This document shows positions 20,541 through 29,258 of a stretch of 33,967 bases of DNA, piece by piece. The translations under genes and the position numbers were made by a program. The notes below the pieces were generated by a model that saw only the letters and a program-made list of their open reading frames with translations, had not been told where the DNA came from and did not search any database. The stretch spans positions 1 to 33,967 of the IMG/VR virus record IMGVR_UViG_3300011013_003310; one strand, written 5' to 3'. The stretch's first letter is position 1. Each line of letters opens with the position of its first letter. Origin of the DNA: a virus.

Positions 20541-20552
20541 AACCTAGTTTTT

Positions 20553-20580
20553 CCCCCTCTTTCCCAGAGGGGGTTTTTTT
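20553..20580 (+). terminator. Intrinsic terminator after the gene at 20226-20540
   Basis: CCCCCTCT (20553-20560) pairs with AGAGGGGG (20566-20573) around TTCCC, followed by seven T. The T run merges directly into the next GTGTAA element. Confidence 0.9.
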
Positions 20581-20586
20581 GTGTAA
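20581..20586 (+). promoter_or_regulatory. GTGTAA element for the plus-strand gene at 20609
   Basis: TTTTTTTGTGTAACTAATATT directly after the terminator T run, 22 bases before the ATG, with an AGAAGGAA Shine-Dalgarno between. A promoter is needed here because the terminator cuts off upstream transcription. Confidence 0.5.
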
Positions 20587-20608
20587 CTAATATTAGAAGG
20601 AAATACAT

Positions 20609-20902
20609 ATGGAGATTGATTTTCAATTTTTCTTTAACGTAGTAGTAGGTCTTTTAACCTTTTTTGTCGGTTGGGTCTTTAAGGTAACTTACGCAGCTAT
20701 AAAAGATATGCGAACGGAGTTAGAACACCTTAAAGAGATAACAGACCAAGAGCAGGACAAGCTATGGGCAGAACACAACAAACTAGCTCTTTCATTACCT
20801 GATAAATATATGGGTAAAGATGATTTCAGGGAGTTTGCCCAAGCAATTAATCATAGATTTGATAGATTAGAGCAAAAAATAGACAACCTAGGCTCTAAAT
20901 AA
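20609..20902 (+). CDS. Membrane-anchored coiled-coil phage protein, 97 aa
   Basis: An N-terminal hydrophobic helix at about 7-26 (FFFNVVVGLLTFFVGWVF), then a soluble helical part with heptads (DMRTELEHLKEITDQEQDKL, INHRFDRLEQKIDNLG) and LPDKYMGKDDFREF between. Proteins of this layout are very common in marine tailed phages and are thought to be lysis- or tail-associated, but the function is not settled. Its end overlaps the convergent gene by 8 bases. Confidence 0.75.
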   Translation: MEIDFQFFFNVVVGLLTFFVGWVFKVTYAAIKDMRTELEHLKEITDQEQDKLWAEHNKLALSLPDKYMGKDDFREFAQAINHRFDRLEQKIDNLGSK

Positions 20903-21215
20903 ACCTGTTCATACTTTTTATCTGCCCTAATATATTAAGGGTATTTTCACAGGCTATTCTATCGACTTTTATTGTCATGGGGTAATTTAACTCTTGATCT
21001 ATCCTTATGCCTTCTAGTCTATGCTCTGGATACACAAAATCGTCCACGTAATCAAACCATCCGTGAGATTTTAAAATAGAATAATATTGATCCACCTCTT
21101 CTTTTTTGGACTCAATAAGAATATCCATGTCCAATTCTGTCTTGGACATCATAGAAATATAGCGAAAGAAAAGACCGTCATTGCAAGTTAGGCTTGATAT
21201 GACAATCAAGTTCAT
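20895..21215 (-). CDS. Hypothetical protein, 106 aa
   Basis: Soluble alpha/beta protein beginning MNLIVISSLTCNDGL and containing TELDMDILIESKKEEVDQYY and LEGIRIDQELN, which faintly recalls a small nucleotidyltransferase or HAD-type fold, but no catalytic set can be assigned. A single gene on the minus strand between two plus-strand units, with a GTGTAA element exactly 8 bases before its ATG and no Shine-Dalgarno. Confidence 0.6.
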   Translation of the reverse strand: MNLIVISSLTCNDGLFFRYISMMSKTELDMDILIESKKEEVDQYYSILKSHGWFDYVDDFVYPEHRLEGIRIDQELNYPMTIKVDRIACENTLNILGQIKSMNRFI

Positions 21216-21223
21216 ATATAGTT

Positions 21224-21229
21224 TTACAC
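21224..21229 (-). promoter_or_regulatory. GTGTAA element, 8 bases before the start at 21215
   Basis: Minus strand CATTTTAAAGTGTAAAACTATAT then ATG. The upstream flank overlaps the first codon of the plus-strand glycan operon, so the two transcripts are divergent with overlapping 5' regions. Confidence 0.5.
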
Positions 21230-21235
21230 TTTAAA

Positions 21236-21997
21236 ATGACAGAGGAAAAAAATTATCAAATATCTTGCTTCACCTCTGTATTTAAGGGGGCTAAATGGAT
21301 TGAAGCATTTTTCGAAGACATCCTAAAGCAGTCGATTTTTGACGATGTAGAATTTGTAATTATAAACGCCAATTCCCCAGAAAAAGAACAAGAGGAAGAG
21401 GTAATATTAGACTACGAAAAAAAATATAAAAACATCAAATATATGACCCTCGAAAAAGATCCGGGGGTTTATGCTGTTTGGAACATAGGCATAGAGATGT
21501 CCCAAGGAGATTTTTTATCTAATTGGAATCTTGACGACAAAAGACACCCAGAGCACATAGAAGAGCACGTAAAATGCCTTAAATCCAACCCAGAGATTGA
21601 TTTAGCCTACGCACATGTGCTGATGACCTGCACGGAAAAAGATACTTTCGAATTTAATAATGCAGTAGCTGAATACAGAATGCCTGAGTTCTCATACGAA
21701 AACCTTCTAAAATACAATATGCCGCATAACTGCCCAGTATGGAGAAGAAGGCTTCATGACAACTATGGCCACTTCAAGACCGATATGGTTTCAGCAGCAG
21801 ACTTTGATCTTTGGCTAAGAGCAGCCTCCCAAGGAAGCTCGTTTAAAGGGATTGACCGAACTCTAGGTTTATACTATAAAAACCCAGAGGGAGTTTCCAC
21901 TAGAAAAGAAACACTTTCTGAGGCAGTTCAAGAAGTTAATGACCTGAGAGTTAAATACTCCGAAATGGCAGATTATAGAAATTTTATAATTAAATGA
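21236..21997 (+). CDS. Family 2 glycosyltransferase (GT-A fold)
   Basis: 253 residues. The GT2 pattern is clear: ISCFTSVFKGAKWIEAFFED at the N terminus, VEFVIINANSPEKE (nucleotide-binding strand), GVYAVWNIGIEMSQGDFLSNW, and the metal-binding NLDD at 98-101 in place of DxD. The acceptor helix region SAADFDLWLRAASQG resembles the catalytic-base region. It is the first gene of the glycan operon and overlaps the next by 4 bases. Donor and acceptor cannot be told from sequence. Confidence 0.88.
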   Translation: MTEEKNYQISCFTSVFKGAKWIEAFFEDILKQSIFDDVEFVIINANSPEKEQEEEVILDYEKKYKNIKYMTLEKDPGVYAVWNIGIEMSQGDFLSNWNLDDKRHPEHIEEHVKCLKSNPEIDLAYAHVLMTCTEKDTFEFNNAVAEYRMPEFSYENLLKYNMPHNCPVWRRRLHDNYGHFKTDMVSAADFDLWLRAASQGSSFKGIDRTLGLYYKNPEGVSTRKETLSEAVQEVNDLRVKYSEMADYRNFIIK

Positions 21998-22827
21998 TAC
22001 TTCCAGTATGCACAGTAGTAACGGAAAATTGCTATAAAGAATTTCTTCTGTTCAAGCACTCCATAGAGCTATTTCATGATTGCGAGTGGTATATTTCTTG
22101 CGATGAATTCGTAAAAAACTCGATAGAAGAATCTGAAAAAGTACACGCGCACTTACTTATAGAAAACGATGATTGTGATCATGTTGTTAATGATGAAAAA
22201 CAAAATGAGAACTTTACGAAATTAATATTAACCAAGTTTTCTATATGCTCCGAGGGAATGAAGCATCACCCATTTGTCTTATTGATAGACAATGACATGA
22301 TCTTTACCAATCCAATAGATGAAAACATATTAGAACTATTAGCAAACAAGAAGGTTGACGCTTGCGTATGCCCACATATGACGGACGGTTTTGGGGATGA
22401 GAAAGTAACCGGATACTTCAACTGCGGCATGGCTTTCATAAGTAATCAAGAGCTCATAAGACACTGGATGACCCTAACATCAAACCACAAGTCTTTGGGT
22501 TTGTATTATGAACAAAAACCTTTAGAGTTAGTTCTAAAATCTTTCTTGACATTAAATCTGCCAATGAATTACAACATTGGTTGGTGGAGATTCCTTACTG
22601 AGAGGACAAAGAAGAGAATTGAACTGTTGAATGTGCAAGACCAAAAATTGTTTTTTGGCCCGTTACCAGCAGTAAATTTTCATTTCCACACACTTAAAGA
22701 GTTAAAGTACCCAAACTTTGGGGAGGGCTTGCAGCAAATAGTTTTTGAGCACATGGAACAATCCTTTAACATGGAATACAGATCCATTTTAGAAAAAATG
22801 GAAGAATTAAAAAATGAAAATACATAG
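21994..22827 (+). CDS. Nucleotide-diphospho-sugar transferase-like protein
   Basis: 277 residues. HPFVLLIDNDMIFTNPI contains a DxD motif (Asp99-Asn-Asp101) on a hydrophobic strand, and TGYFNCGMAFI follows, both typical of GT-A families such as GT8/GT77-like transferases. The C-terminal part (AVNFHFHTLKELKYP) supplies His residues that often complete the metal site. No signal or membrane segment, so it acts in the cytoplasm. The end overlaps the next start by 14 bases. Confidence 0.75.
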   Translation: MILPVCTVVTENCYKEFLLFKHSIELFHDCEWYISCDEFVKNSIEESEKVHAHLLIENDDCDHVVNDEKQNENFTKLILTKFSICSEGMKHHPFVLLIDNDMIFTNPIDENILELLANKKVDACVCPHMTDGFGDEKVTGYFNCGMAFISNQELIRHWMTLTSNHKSLGLYYEQKPLELVLKSFLTLNLPMNYNIGWWRFLTERTKKRIELLNVQDQKLFFGPLPAVNFHFHTLKELKYPNFGEGLQQIVFEHMEQSFNMEYRSILEKMEELKNENT

Positions 22828-23605
22828 AGCGAAGACTTCATGGCAGGATTCCCTGCAAGAGCTAATTACAATGTGGGAAGAAAGTGGGCTTTGCGAATCA
22901 GTGCAGTCTAACGAAAGATGCACTTGGGCGAATGAATTAGGAGATGTCCTTCTTTACGAGCACGACAGGCTAACAAATTTACCAGTTGATTGGGAGCTAG
23001 GCCTTTTTGCTAATGAGGTTTATTCAGGGCCAAAATCAACGCCTTGGATATATTGGCCAAGGCATCCCAGAAAATTAGAGGCGTGTATCAATGAAGGTAT
23101 ATGGAATTACGACCAAAGAGATATATCCTCCATTTTCTTGGGTAAAGTAGAAAACCCAATTCAACACCAAAAAAGAACCAAAAAAGACTGGTCTGATTCC
23201 ATAGAGGTTTTCTCAATGCCAATAGAGCTCGGTATTTCTGGAAACCACAGATTATCTAATGAGGAATATTTGAGGCAAATTAGAAGAGCTAAGTTCGGGC
23301 TTTGTCTTTCTGGCCACGGCCCCAAATGTCAAAGAGAGATAGAGCTAATGGGACTAGGCACAGTACCTATTTTCACAGAAGGAGTAGACAATACTTACTT
23401 TGAGCCGCTACGAGAAAATTACCATTACTTTTACGCTGAATATCCAGAGCAAGTAGAAGACATAGTAAATAGCTGCTCCAAAGATCAATGGAGAGAAATG
23501 TCTGCTAATTGTGTAGACTGGTATTTTAGAAATTGCTCAAGAGAGGGCTCATTTGAATCTACTCAATACATAATTAATCATTTTAAAAATCACCCAAACG
23601 AATGA
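22814..23605 (+). CDS. Exostosin-like glycosyltransferase
   Basis: 263 residues. The segment EEYLRQIRRAKFGLCLSGHG followed by CQREIELMGLGTVPIFTEG (about 150-190) matches the conserved C-terminal pattern of exostosin/GT47-type GT-B enzymes (R-x-x-F-x-L-C-x-x-G ... R-x-x-E-x-x-x-x-G-x-x-P). The N-terminal part is Trp-rich. GT10-like enzymes share some of this layout and are an alternative. It overlaps the next gene by 4 bases. Confidence 0.68.
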   Translation: MKIHRAKTSWQDSLQELITMWEESGLCESVQSNERCTWANELGDVLLYEHDRLTNLPVDWELGLFANEVYSGPKSTPWIYWPRHPRKLEACINEGIWNYDQRDISSIFLGKVENPIQHQKRTKKDWSDSIEVFSMPIELGISGNHRLSNEEYLRQIRRAKFGLCLSGHGPKCQREIELMGLGTVPIFTEGVDNTYFEPLRENYHYFYAEYPEQVEDIVNSCSKDQWREMSANCVDWYFRNCSREGSFESTQYIINHFKNHPNE

Positions 23606-24534
23606 GTGAAAATATAAAATCTTACTTTGGGGAAAGGCCAGTGTACAGCGACCCTTATGGTCATGAATTAATTTCTTCTTGGGTAAAAGAGGGCAAAAGC
23701 TTTTCCTTTGGCCGTATAGGAATGTCTGAGATGATGCTTTTAGACGTATTTCTCCAGAACACCGAAAACCCAAACTTTAGTCAATGTAGACTTCATCCTA
23801 ACATACCTGTAAGTACTCAGTCTCGATACATGGGAGGCCTTTACCCGACAGAGTACAATATATTAAAAGATTTCTGTAATTATTACCTCTCAACGTTAAG
23901 TGAAGTAGATATGTTCGGCACTTGGACAAAATCTACACCCACGGGAGCCAATCTAGCAGAGGATAAGCTTTGCATAGATTACGTTAATAAAGATGCGATC
24001 ATTACCGAAATGTCTCCGTATGCAGCTTATCATTTTGACAATCCTTGGACTTTAGGCTTGGAAGGTAAAACTTTACTAATTGCTCATCCATTCCAGCAAT
24101 CAATTGAGAACCAAAAAGACAAACTTAATTTAGTTTGGTCCAATAAAAAACTTTTCCCCGATAATGTAAAAGTAAAATCCCTTAAAGTTCCCCTATATGA
24201 CTACCTCATAGAGCCAGAGTTTCCTGATTGGTTCTCCTCTCTTGAAGACATGAAAAAAAGAATGGAGTCAATTGATTTTGATGTACTTCTTGTTGGCGCT
24301 GGTTTTTGGGGAGTACCGCTTTCTGCTCATGCTAAAAAAATTGGAAAAGCAGGGATACATGCAGCAGGAGCAACTCAGTTATTTCCCGGCATAAGAGGGA
24401 GAAGATGGGATGAGAACGGTGAGATGGATGAGTATATGAATGAGCACTGGGTAAGACCCTTACCTGAAGAGACTCCAGATCCTAAGTTCGAAGACCATAA
24501 ACAATTTTTCCACGAAGGTGGATGCTATTGGTAA
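23602..24534 (+). CDS. GT-D-like putative glycosyltransferase
   Basis: 310 residues. The N-terminal FSFGRIGMSEMMLLDVFL resembles the opening R-x-G-D-x-E motif of GT-D (DUF1792) transferases, with Ser-Glu here. The C-terminal FDVLLVGAGFWGVPLSAHAK, then GIHAAGATQLFPGIRGRRW, is the conserved GAG...GxxxIxxGAxxQxxFG-type end of that group. The assignment is by eye and may be wrong. The C terminus HEGGCYW is unusual. It ends one base before the next start. Confidence 0.55.
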   Translation: MSENIKSYFGERPVYSDPYGHELISSWVKEGKSFSFGRIGMSEMMLLDVFLQNTENPNFSQCRLHPNIPVSTQSRYMGGLYPTEYNILKDFCNYYLSTLSEVDMFGTWTKSTPTGANLAEDKLCIDYVNKDAIITEMSPYAAYHFDNPWTLGLEGKTLLIAHPFQQSIENQKDKLNLVWSNKKLFPDNVKVKSLKVPLYDYLIEPEFPDWFSSLEDMKKRMESIDFDVLLVGAGFWGVPLSAHAKKIGKAGIHAAGATQLFPGIRGRRWDENGEMDEYMNEHWVRPLPEETPDPKFEDHKQFFHEGGCYW

Positions 24535-24535
24535 A

Positions 24536-25297
24536 ATGAAAAAAATATTCCTAGTAATCGCTAATTATAAAGACCACAAGCAAGAGTTCTTTGAAAATAA
24601 GATATCTCCGCTAAACGAAAAATATTGCGAGAAGCATGGCTTTGAATACATGTTCATCAAAGACACCCCTCCTCTTTTTAGGGAGAACCCAACTTGGTGG
24701 AAGTTTACTATCCTTCAAGAAATGATAAAAAACGGCGAATTAAAAGACGGGGATGTCTTTACTCACTTAGATGCAGATATGGTTATAGTTAAAAGTGACC
24801 AATCTTACGAAACTGAAAAGTCTTTTTCTTACTCTGTCGATAACGGCAACACTCACTGCATGGGTAACTATACAATCACAATAAATGATTGGTCTAAAAA
24901 CTTAGTGGAGAATATTCTCAGTGAAGATCTTTGGCAAAAAATGCGTAATGATGACCACTGGGAAAACTTCAGGGAGCAAGCTGCTTGGTACACACTTGCA
25001 GGAATACTGCCTCATAGCTGGAAACCATTTAAGGATATGCCTAACTACGGCTTTCATTCTAAAGTCACTAAAAATTTAGAATACTCAATAGACGAACTAA
25101 ACGAGCATGTAGAAGTCAGAGGCCCAGAATGGGATTGCACACTACTCGCTGAAGAAGCTAATGATGCAGTCAGTAGTATGCTTCAAAAATACAACATTAA
25201 CCGAAGCTTAAAAAAAGACACAATCATTAGACACTTTGCTGGCAATCAGCCTTGGAACGAAGAATACGTGAAAATGTCTGACCTGTACGAAGGATGA
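24536..25297 (+). CDS. GT34-like glycosyltransferase (GT-A)
   Basis: 253 residues from the ATG at 24536, one base after the previous stop; an in-frame ATG 18 bases earlier is less likely. IFLVIANYKDHKQEFF, then NPTWWKFTILQEM and the metal motif HLDADMVIV (Asp79-Ala-Asp81), fit the galactosyl/mannosyl transferase GMA12-MNN10-like pattern. The C-terminal TIIRHFAGNQPWNEEY carries the HFAGN box. Predicted cytoplasmic. It overlaps the next gene by 4 bases. Confidence 0.75.
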   Translation: MKKIFLVIANYKDHKQEFFENKISPLNEKYCEKHGFEYMFIKDTPPLFRENPTWWKFTILQEMIKNGELKDGDVFTHLDADMVIVKSDQSYETEKSFSYSVDNGNTHCMGNYTITINDWSKNLVENILSEDLWQKMRNDDHWENFREQAAWYTLAGILPHSWKPFKDMPNYGFHSKVTKNLEYSIDELNEHVEVRGPEWDCTLLAEEANDAVSSMLQKYNINRSLKKDTIIRHFAGNQPWNEEYVKMSDLYEG

Positions 25298-26250
25298 GAG
25301 TCTTATTTGTCCCAACAATAGATCCGAAAAGCCAAGGAGACCTTTTGGAGGTTTCCATATTGCACGGCCTAAGAGAAGTGCTTGGTGAAAATTGCGTTGA
25401 TTTCCCCAGAAAAAAAGTAATGTACCATGATTGGTCTTCTACTAAAAAAGAGGATCTTCACGGTAGGGGGTTTACTTTGTATAAAAAACCCATAAAGGAT
25501 CTTTCAAAAAAACAAAGAGAGCTTAAAGACTTTGACTATGTTATTTACGGGGTTTCAAACGCTTACGATCAGCAAGAAATTAAAGAGGTCAACGATTTAG
25601 TCTCCGAAGAAAATATCTGGCACTTAGATGGGCATGACTTATACGGTCACGCGCCACGCATGATAAATTTTCAAGGCGAAAATATAATAGGGGTTCAAAA
25701 AAACAACTCCTTTAAAAGAGAGCTTGTAGAAAACGTAAAAAATGTACACCCCACTGGATTTGGTATTCCTGAATATCAAATAAGAAAAATAGACTTCTCA
25801 AAAAAGACTCAACTTTATCAAAAAACTGCACCTGACAGCGCCTTGTTCAAAGAGGTACAAGACCTTGGGGGAGGAAGAGCTCATCACATTTTTACTGATG
25901 AAGACGACTATTATGAAGATCTTTCTAAGTCATGGATAGGATTAACATGCAAAAAAGGAGGATGGGACTGTCTGAGGCATTATGAAATAATTGCCGCTGG
26001 AACTTTACTACTATTTAAAGATTATGACCTAAAGCCTCAATTCTGCTCTCCTGCATTTATGCCGTGTTTGTCTTACTCAACGAAAGAAGAGCTAGATATT
26101 ATAACTAAACAGCTAGTAGTAGATAATCAGCCCTCCTCACTTTATTTATCTCTCATAGACCAGCAAAGGAAGTGGTTACTTAATAACGCCACTACCAAGT
26201 CTCGCGCCAATAACATCTTAAACATATTGCAAAGAGAATGGAAAAAATAA
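25294..26250 (+). CDS. Putative glycosyltransferase, GT-B-like
   Basis: 318 residues. It begins MRVLFVPTIDPKSQGDLLEV, as in GT-B N-terminal domains. Near the C terminus, SWIGLTCKKGGWDCLRHYEI and IAAGTLLLFKDYDL resemble the donor-site segment of CgeB-like and GT4-like proteins (R-x-x-E-x-x-A-x-G). The middle is not conserved with anything I recognise. Function is inferred mainly from this segment and the operon. It overlaps the next gene by 13 bases. Confidence 0.6.
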   Translation: MRVLFVPTIDPKSQGDLLEVSILHGLREVLGENCVDFPRKKVMYHDWSSTKKEDLHGRGFTLYKKPIKDLSKKQRELKDFDYVIYGVSNAYDQQEIKEVNDLVSEENIWHLDGHDLYGHAPRMINFQGENIIGVQKNNSFKRELVENVKNVHPTGFGIPEYQIRKIDFSKKTQLYQKTAPDSALFKEVQDLGGGRAHHIFTDEDDYYEDLSKSWIGLTCKKGGWDCLRHYEIIAAGTLLLFKDYDLKPQFCSPAFMPCLSYSTKEELDIITKQLVVDNQPSSLYLSLIDQQRKWLLNNATTKSRANNILNILQREWKK

Positions 26251-26993
26251 CCGAAATAACGATTTCACTACATTGCGGTTGTGATCAAAAAGTAGTCGAT
26301 AACCAAATGAAAATTTTGTCTCAGTTAGAAGACAAATATAAAGTTTATTGGAATAACAGGATAGATAGATTCCCCCATGCATACCCTAGCTATTCTGAAA
26401 TGTTGAATGAAGCAATCGCAACTTCTCCAACAGAATTTGTTATTGTGGTGAACGACAGGGTATTACCAACCGTACATCAAGCTCAAAAAATTATTACTCT
26501 TCTTGAAAATGGTTTCGCTTGCGCCATGCAGTGGAATGTTGGTTTCATGGGCCTATCAAAAGAATTAGTCAGAAAAATAGGATGGTGGGATCAAAGATAC
26601 ACAAACGGCGGATGGGAAGACAGAGATTGGGTTTTTCGAATGGTGTTAGAAGATTTAGCATTTTACGAAAGCCAAGAAAGTGATTATGATTTTAGTTGGA
26701 AGTCTCCATTGCAAGTTATGGATGGATGTGATGCATCTGAACCGCACTTTGTAAAAAAATGGAAGCTTATGAAGGACGAAGTTTGTAGGGTTGTCTCAGA
26801 AGAACAGTACTCAAAATGGGATGAGATGATAGGCGAACCAAGACCGGACATCTCTGAAAGCTGGAAATCTAACGAGTTCTCCGTATTAGGAATTAATGAC
26901 CAAGGTCAACGAGCAAGAGGATACGAAAAGCCAAATTCTGGGCCAGCTAATACAGCTTTCCTCTTCAACAGAAAGGTTGTTGATAAATGTTAA
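26238..26993 (+). CDS. Family 2-like glycosyltransferase
   Basis: 251 residues. EITISLHCGCDQKVVDNQMK leads into a GT-A fold. VIVVNDRV at 69-75 is the metal-binding strand (Asn-Asp in place of DxD), and NGGWEDRDWVFRM is the GT2 ED motif near the acceptor. The N terminus is short compared with the usual family. The first codons overlap the previous gene, and the last 7 bases overlap the start of the dehydratase-like gene. Confidence 0.78.
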   Translation: MEKITEITISLHCGCDQKVVDNQMKILSQLEDKYKVYWNNRIDRFPHAYPSYSEMLNEAIATSPTEFVIVVNDRVLPTVHQAQKIITLLENGFACAMQWNVGFMGLSKELVRKIGWWDQRYTNGGWEDRDWVFRMVLEDLAFYESQESDYDFSWKSPLQVMDGCDASEPHFVKKWKLMKDEVCRVVSEEQYSKWDEMIGEPRPDISESWKSNEFSVLGINDQGQRARGYEKPNSGPANTAFLFNRKVVDKC

Positions 26994-27997
26994 ATAAAAA
27001 AGTAATGATTATAGGGGGCAGTGGTTCTTTAGGAATGTCCCTTATCAAGAGGCTGGCCACTGATAATGAGCTATTTATCCTGTCTAGAGATGAATCTAAG
27101 CACTGGGCTTTAAAAAATAAATTTAAAGATATGAATCTTAAGTTGCAAGTGTGCGACATAAGAGATAAGGATAGGTTAAGTAAAACAATCTGTAGGGTTA
27201 ACCCAAACATTGTAATTATAGCAGCGGCGTTAAAGCATGTAGACGTATGCGAATTAAGCCCCGAAGAAAGCATAGCTACAAATCTGCAAGGTGTCTCTAA
27301 TGTGGTCTCCTCAGTAGAAGAGAATCTTACCGCATTGACTGATCTAGAAACTGTATTAATGGTTAGTACAGATAAAGCTTGCAGCCCAATTAATGTGTAT
27401 GGAATGTGTAAGTCTATATCCGAAAGGATAGTCTTAGAAAAATCTAGGCATATAGAGAATGTAAAATTTGTAGCCACAAGATATGGAAATGTCCTAGAAA
27501 CGAGAGGAAGCATAGTACCTCTTTTTATGCATCAAGCTAAAAATAATGAATTCATAACGGTCACTAGAGAAGACATGACTAGGTTTGTTATGACTTTAGA
27601 AGATAGCGTAGACCTAATTATTAATTGCATAAAAACCTCTAATACTGGCGAGACATATATACCTAAGCTGAAATCAATGAAGATTATAGATTTAGCTAAA
27701 ATCTTTGCTCAAAAATATAATAAAGAAATTAAAATATGCGGAATTAGATCTGGCGAAAAAATACATGAAGACTTGATAAATGAAACAGAGTCGCTAAGAA
27801 CGGTTGATGAAGGTGAAGTTTTTGTTGTTAAGCCAATTTACGAAACTAAAGTATACAATAGCGAAGTCTTTACATACGATAGCTCCGACACCTTGAACAT
27901 TGAGGAGCTAGAAGAGTACCTAACCAGTATCAATTTGTTCTCTAAAGACCCAGACGATTTTGCTCAAACAGTCAAACTAGACGATATGAGATCATGA
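26987..27997 (+). CDS. UDP-N-acetylhexosamine 4,6-dehydratase-like SDR (CapD/PseB family)
   Basis: 336 residues. Rossmann start VMIIGGSGSLGMSLIKRLA, then AAALKHVDVCELSPEE and the catalytic segment STDKACSPINVYGMCK (Thr/Asp/Lys with Tyr-x-x-x-Lys), RYGNVLETRGSIVPLF and the late GEKIHEDLI are all PseB/FlaA1-type. The family removes water from UDP-GlcNAc to form a 4-keto-6-deoxy sugar, sometimes with C5 inversion. A C4 aminotransferase would normally follow but is not visible in the window. It overlaps the formyltransferase-like gene by 4 bases. Confidence 0.88.
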   Translation: MLNKKVMIIGGSGSLGMSLIKRLATDNELFILSRDESKHWALKNKFKDMNLKLQVCDIRDKDRLSKTICRVNPNIVIIAAALKHVDVCELSPEESIATNLQGVSNVVSSVEENLTALTDLETVLMVSTDKACSPINVYGMCKSISERIVLEKSRHIENVKFVATRYGNVLETRGSIVPLFMHQAKNNEFITVTREDMTRFVMTLEDSVDLIINCIKTSNTGETYIPKLKSMKIIDLAKIFAQKYNKEIKICGIRSGEKIHEDLINETESLRTVDEGEVFVVKPIYETKVYNSEVFTYDSSDTLNIEELEEYLTSINLFSKDPDDFAQTVKLDDMRS

Positions 27998-28632
27998 ACG
28001 TATTATTTTGCGGCTATAGAGACTGGTCTAAAAATATATACAACGCCTTAAAGCAAAGCGAAGATATATCTTTTTGCGGTAGTTCTGAGGAGCTCTCTGA
28101 CATGGCTCCTTCTGATTTTGATTTAGTATTTTTTGTTGGGTGGAGTGAAATAATTGGCGCTGACTGGATAAATACAACTGAATGCATATGCTTGCATCCA
28201 TCTATGCTCCCTGAATACAGAGGAGGAAGCCCAATACAAAATCAGATTATTGAGGGCGAAAAATGGTCTGGAGTAACATTATTTAAAATGAACGAAGAGC
28301 TTGATAGTGGGGATATAATCGATCAAGCGCCGTTTAGTCTAGATGGAGATTTAATAGATATTTTTTCTAGAATAGAAACCTTGGGGGTAGCCTTAATCAA
28401 AAAGACTCTCACTTGCGGCGAGATTAAATATTCCCCTCAAGATCATTCAAAAGCGTCTTTTTTTAAAAGAAGAACTCCAAAGATGAGTGAAATTAAGGTG
28501 GATGATTTTAAGAACTTTACAGCAGAAGAATTACATAATAAGATAAGGTCTTTACAAGACCCGTACCCGAACGCTTTTATAAGTTGTAAACATAGCACAA
28601 AGCTTTTCTTGCAAAAAAGCAGGATAAAATAA
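27994..28632 (+). CDS. Formyltransferase-family protein (sugar N-formyltransferase-like)
   Basis: 212 residues. LHPSMLPEYRGGSPIQNQII at 67-86 and LDSGDII at 103-109 are the formyltransferase core. His68 and Asp104 match the catalytic pair of ArnA/Fmt with the same 36-residue spacing. The catalytic Asn two residues before the His is Cys66 here. The Fmt C-terminal tRNA-binding domain is missing, so an amino-sugar substrate fits better than Met-tRNA. It would use N10-formyl-tetrahydrofolate to formylate an amino sugar. It is next to a PIG-L deacetylase that could expose the amine. Confidence 0.82.
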   Translation: MNVLFCGYRDWSKNIYNALKQSEDISFCGSSEELSDMAPSDFDLVFFVGWSEIIGADWINTTECICLHPSMLPEYRGGSPIQNQIIEGEKWSGVTLFKMNEELDSGDIIDQAPFSLDGDLIDIFSRIETLGVALIKKTLTCGEIKYSPQDHSKASFFKRRTPKMSEIKVDDFKNFTAEELHNKIRSLQDPYPNAFISCKHSTKLFLQKSRIK

Positions 28633-28634
28633 TA

Positions 28635-29258
28635 ATGCAAAATAAACTTATTATATCGCCTCATGTTGACGACGAGGTTTTAGGTTGCGGTGGGGTATTG
28701 GACTCTACTTTTTCTATTTTGCACTTGGGCCTATCAGAGTCTCAAAATCACGGCAATTCAGTACTGACAAAGCAAGAAAGACTACTGGAGTTTCAGAAAG
28801 TCATAAGTCACCTATCGATAAAGTGGCACAAGCTCCTTGATCACCCTGTTAATAACTACAAGCAGCAAGACTTGATAGGAGATTTAGAAAAAACTATTAA
28901 TGAGCTAAAGCCTTCTGAAATTTATATTCCTCATCCTTCATACAATCAAGATCATAGAGCATGTTATGAAGCCTGTTTAATTGCCCTGAGACCTCACGAT
29001 ATAAATCATTTTACCCCAAAGGTTTTAATTTACGAACAACCACAAGTCTACCTATGGAATAATAACTATAGAGAATTCAAGCCAAACTACTTTAAACAAA
29101 TAGACATAGATAAAAAAATACTTCTATACTCAATGCTAGAATCTCAAGTTAGAGAATTTAGATCTCCAGAATGTATAAAATCTATGGCTAAAGTGAGAGG
29201 TAGTCAAATTAGAGCAGAATATGCCGAAGCTTTTGAAATCTTAAGAATTGTTGATTAA
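28635..29258 (+). CDS. PIG-L/LmbE family N-deacetylase
   Basis: 207 residues. ISPHVDDEVLGCGG at 7-20 provides the zinc ligands His10 and Asp13 and the base Asp12; IYIPHPSYNQDHRA provides the second His pair. The family removes N-acetyl groups from GlcNAc-type sugars. The 6-base reach to the formyltransferase-like gene suggests deacetylation followed by formylation of one sugar. The stop overlaps the next ATG (TAATG). Confidence 0.88.
   Translation: MQNKLIISPHVDDEVLGCGGVLDSTFSILHLGLSESQNHGNSVLTKQERLLEFQKVISHLSIKWHKLLDHPVNNYKQQDLIGDLEKTINELKPSEIYIPHPSYNQDHRACYEACLIALRPHDINHFTPKVLIYEQPQVYLWNNNYREFKPNYFKQIDIDKKILLYSMLESQVREFRSPECIKSMAKVRGSQIRAEYAEAFEILRIVD

Noticed and set aside
26965-27513. Minus-strand 182-residue frame opposite the dehydratase gene
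   Set aside because: Antisense to a clear PseB-like gene; the same holds for the minus-strand frame at 29590-30036 opposite the RmlD-like gene.
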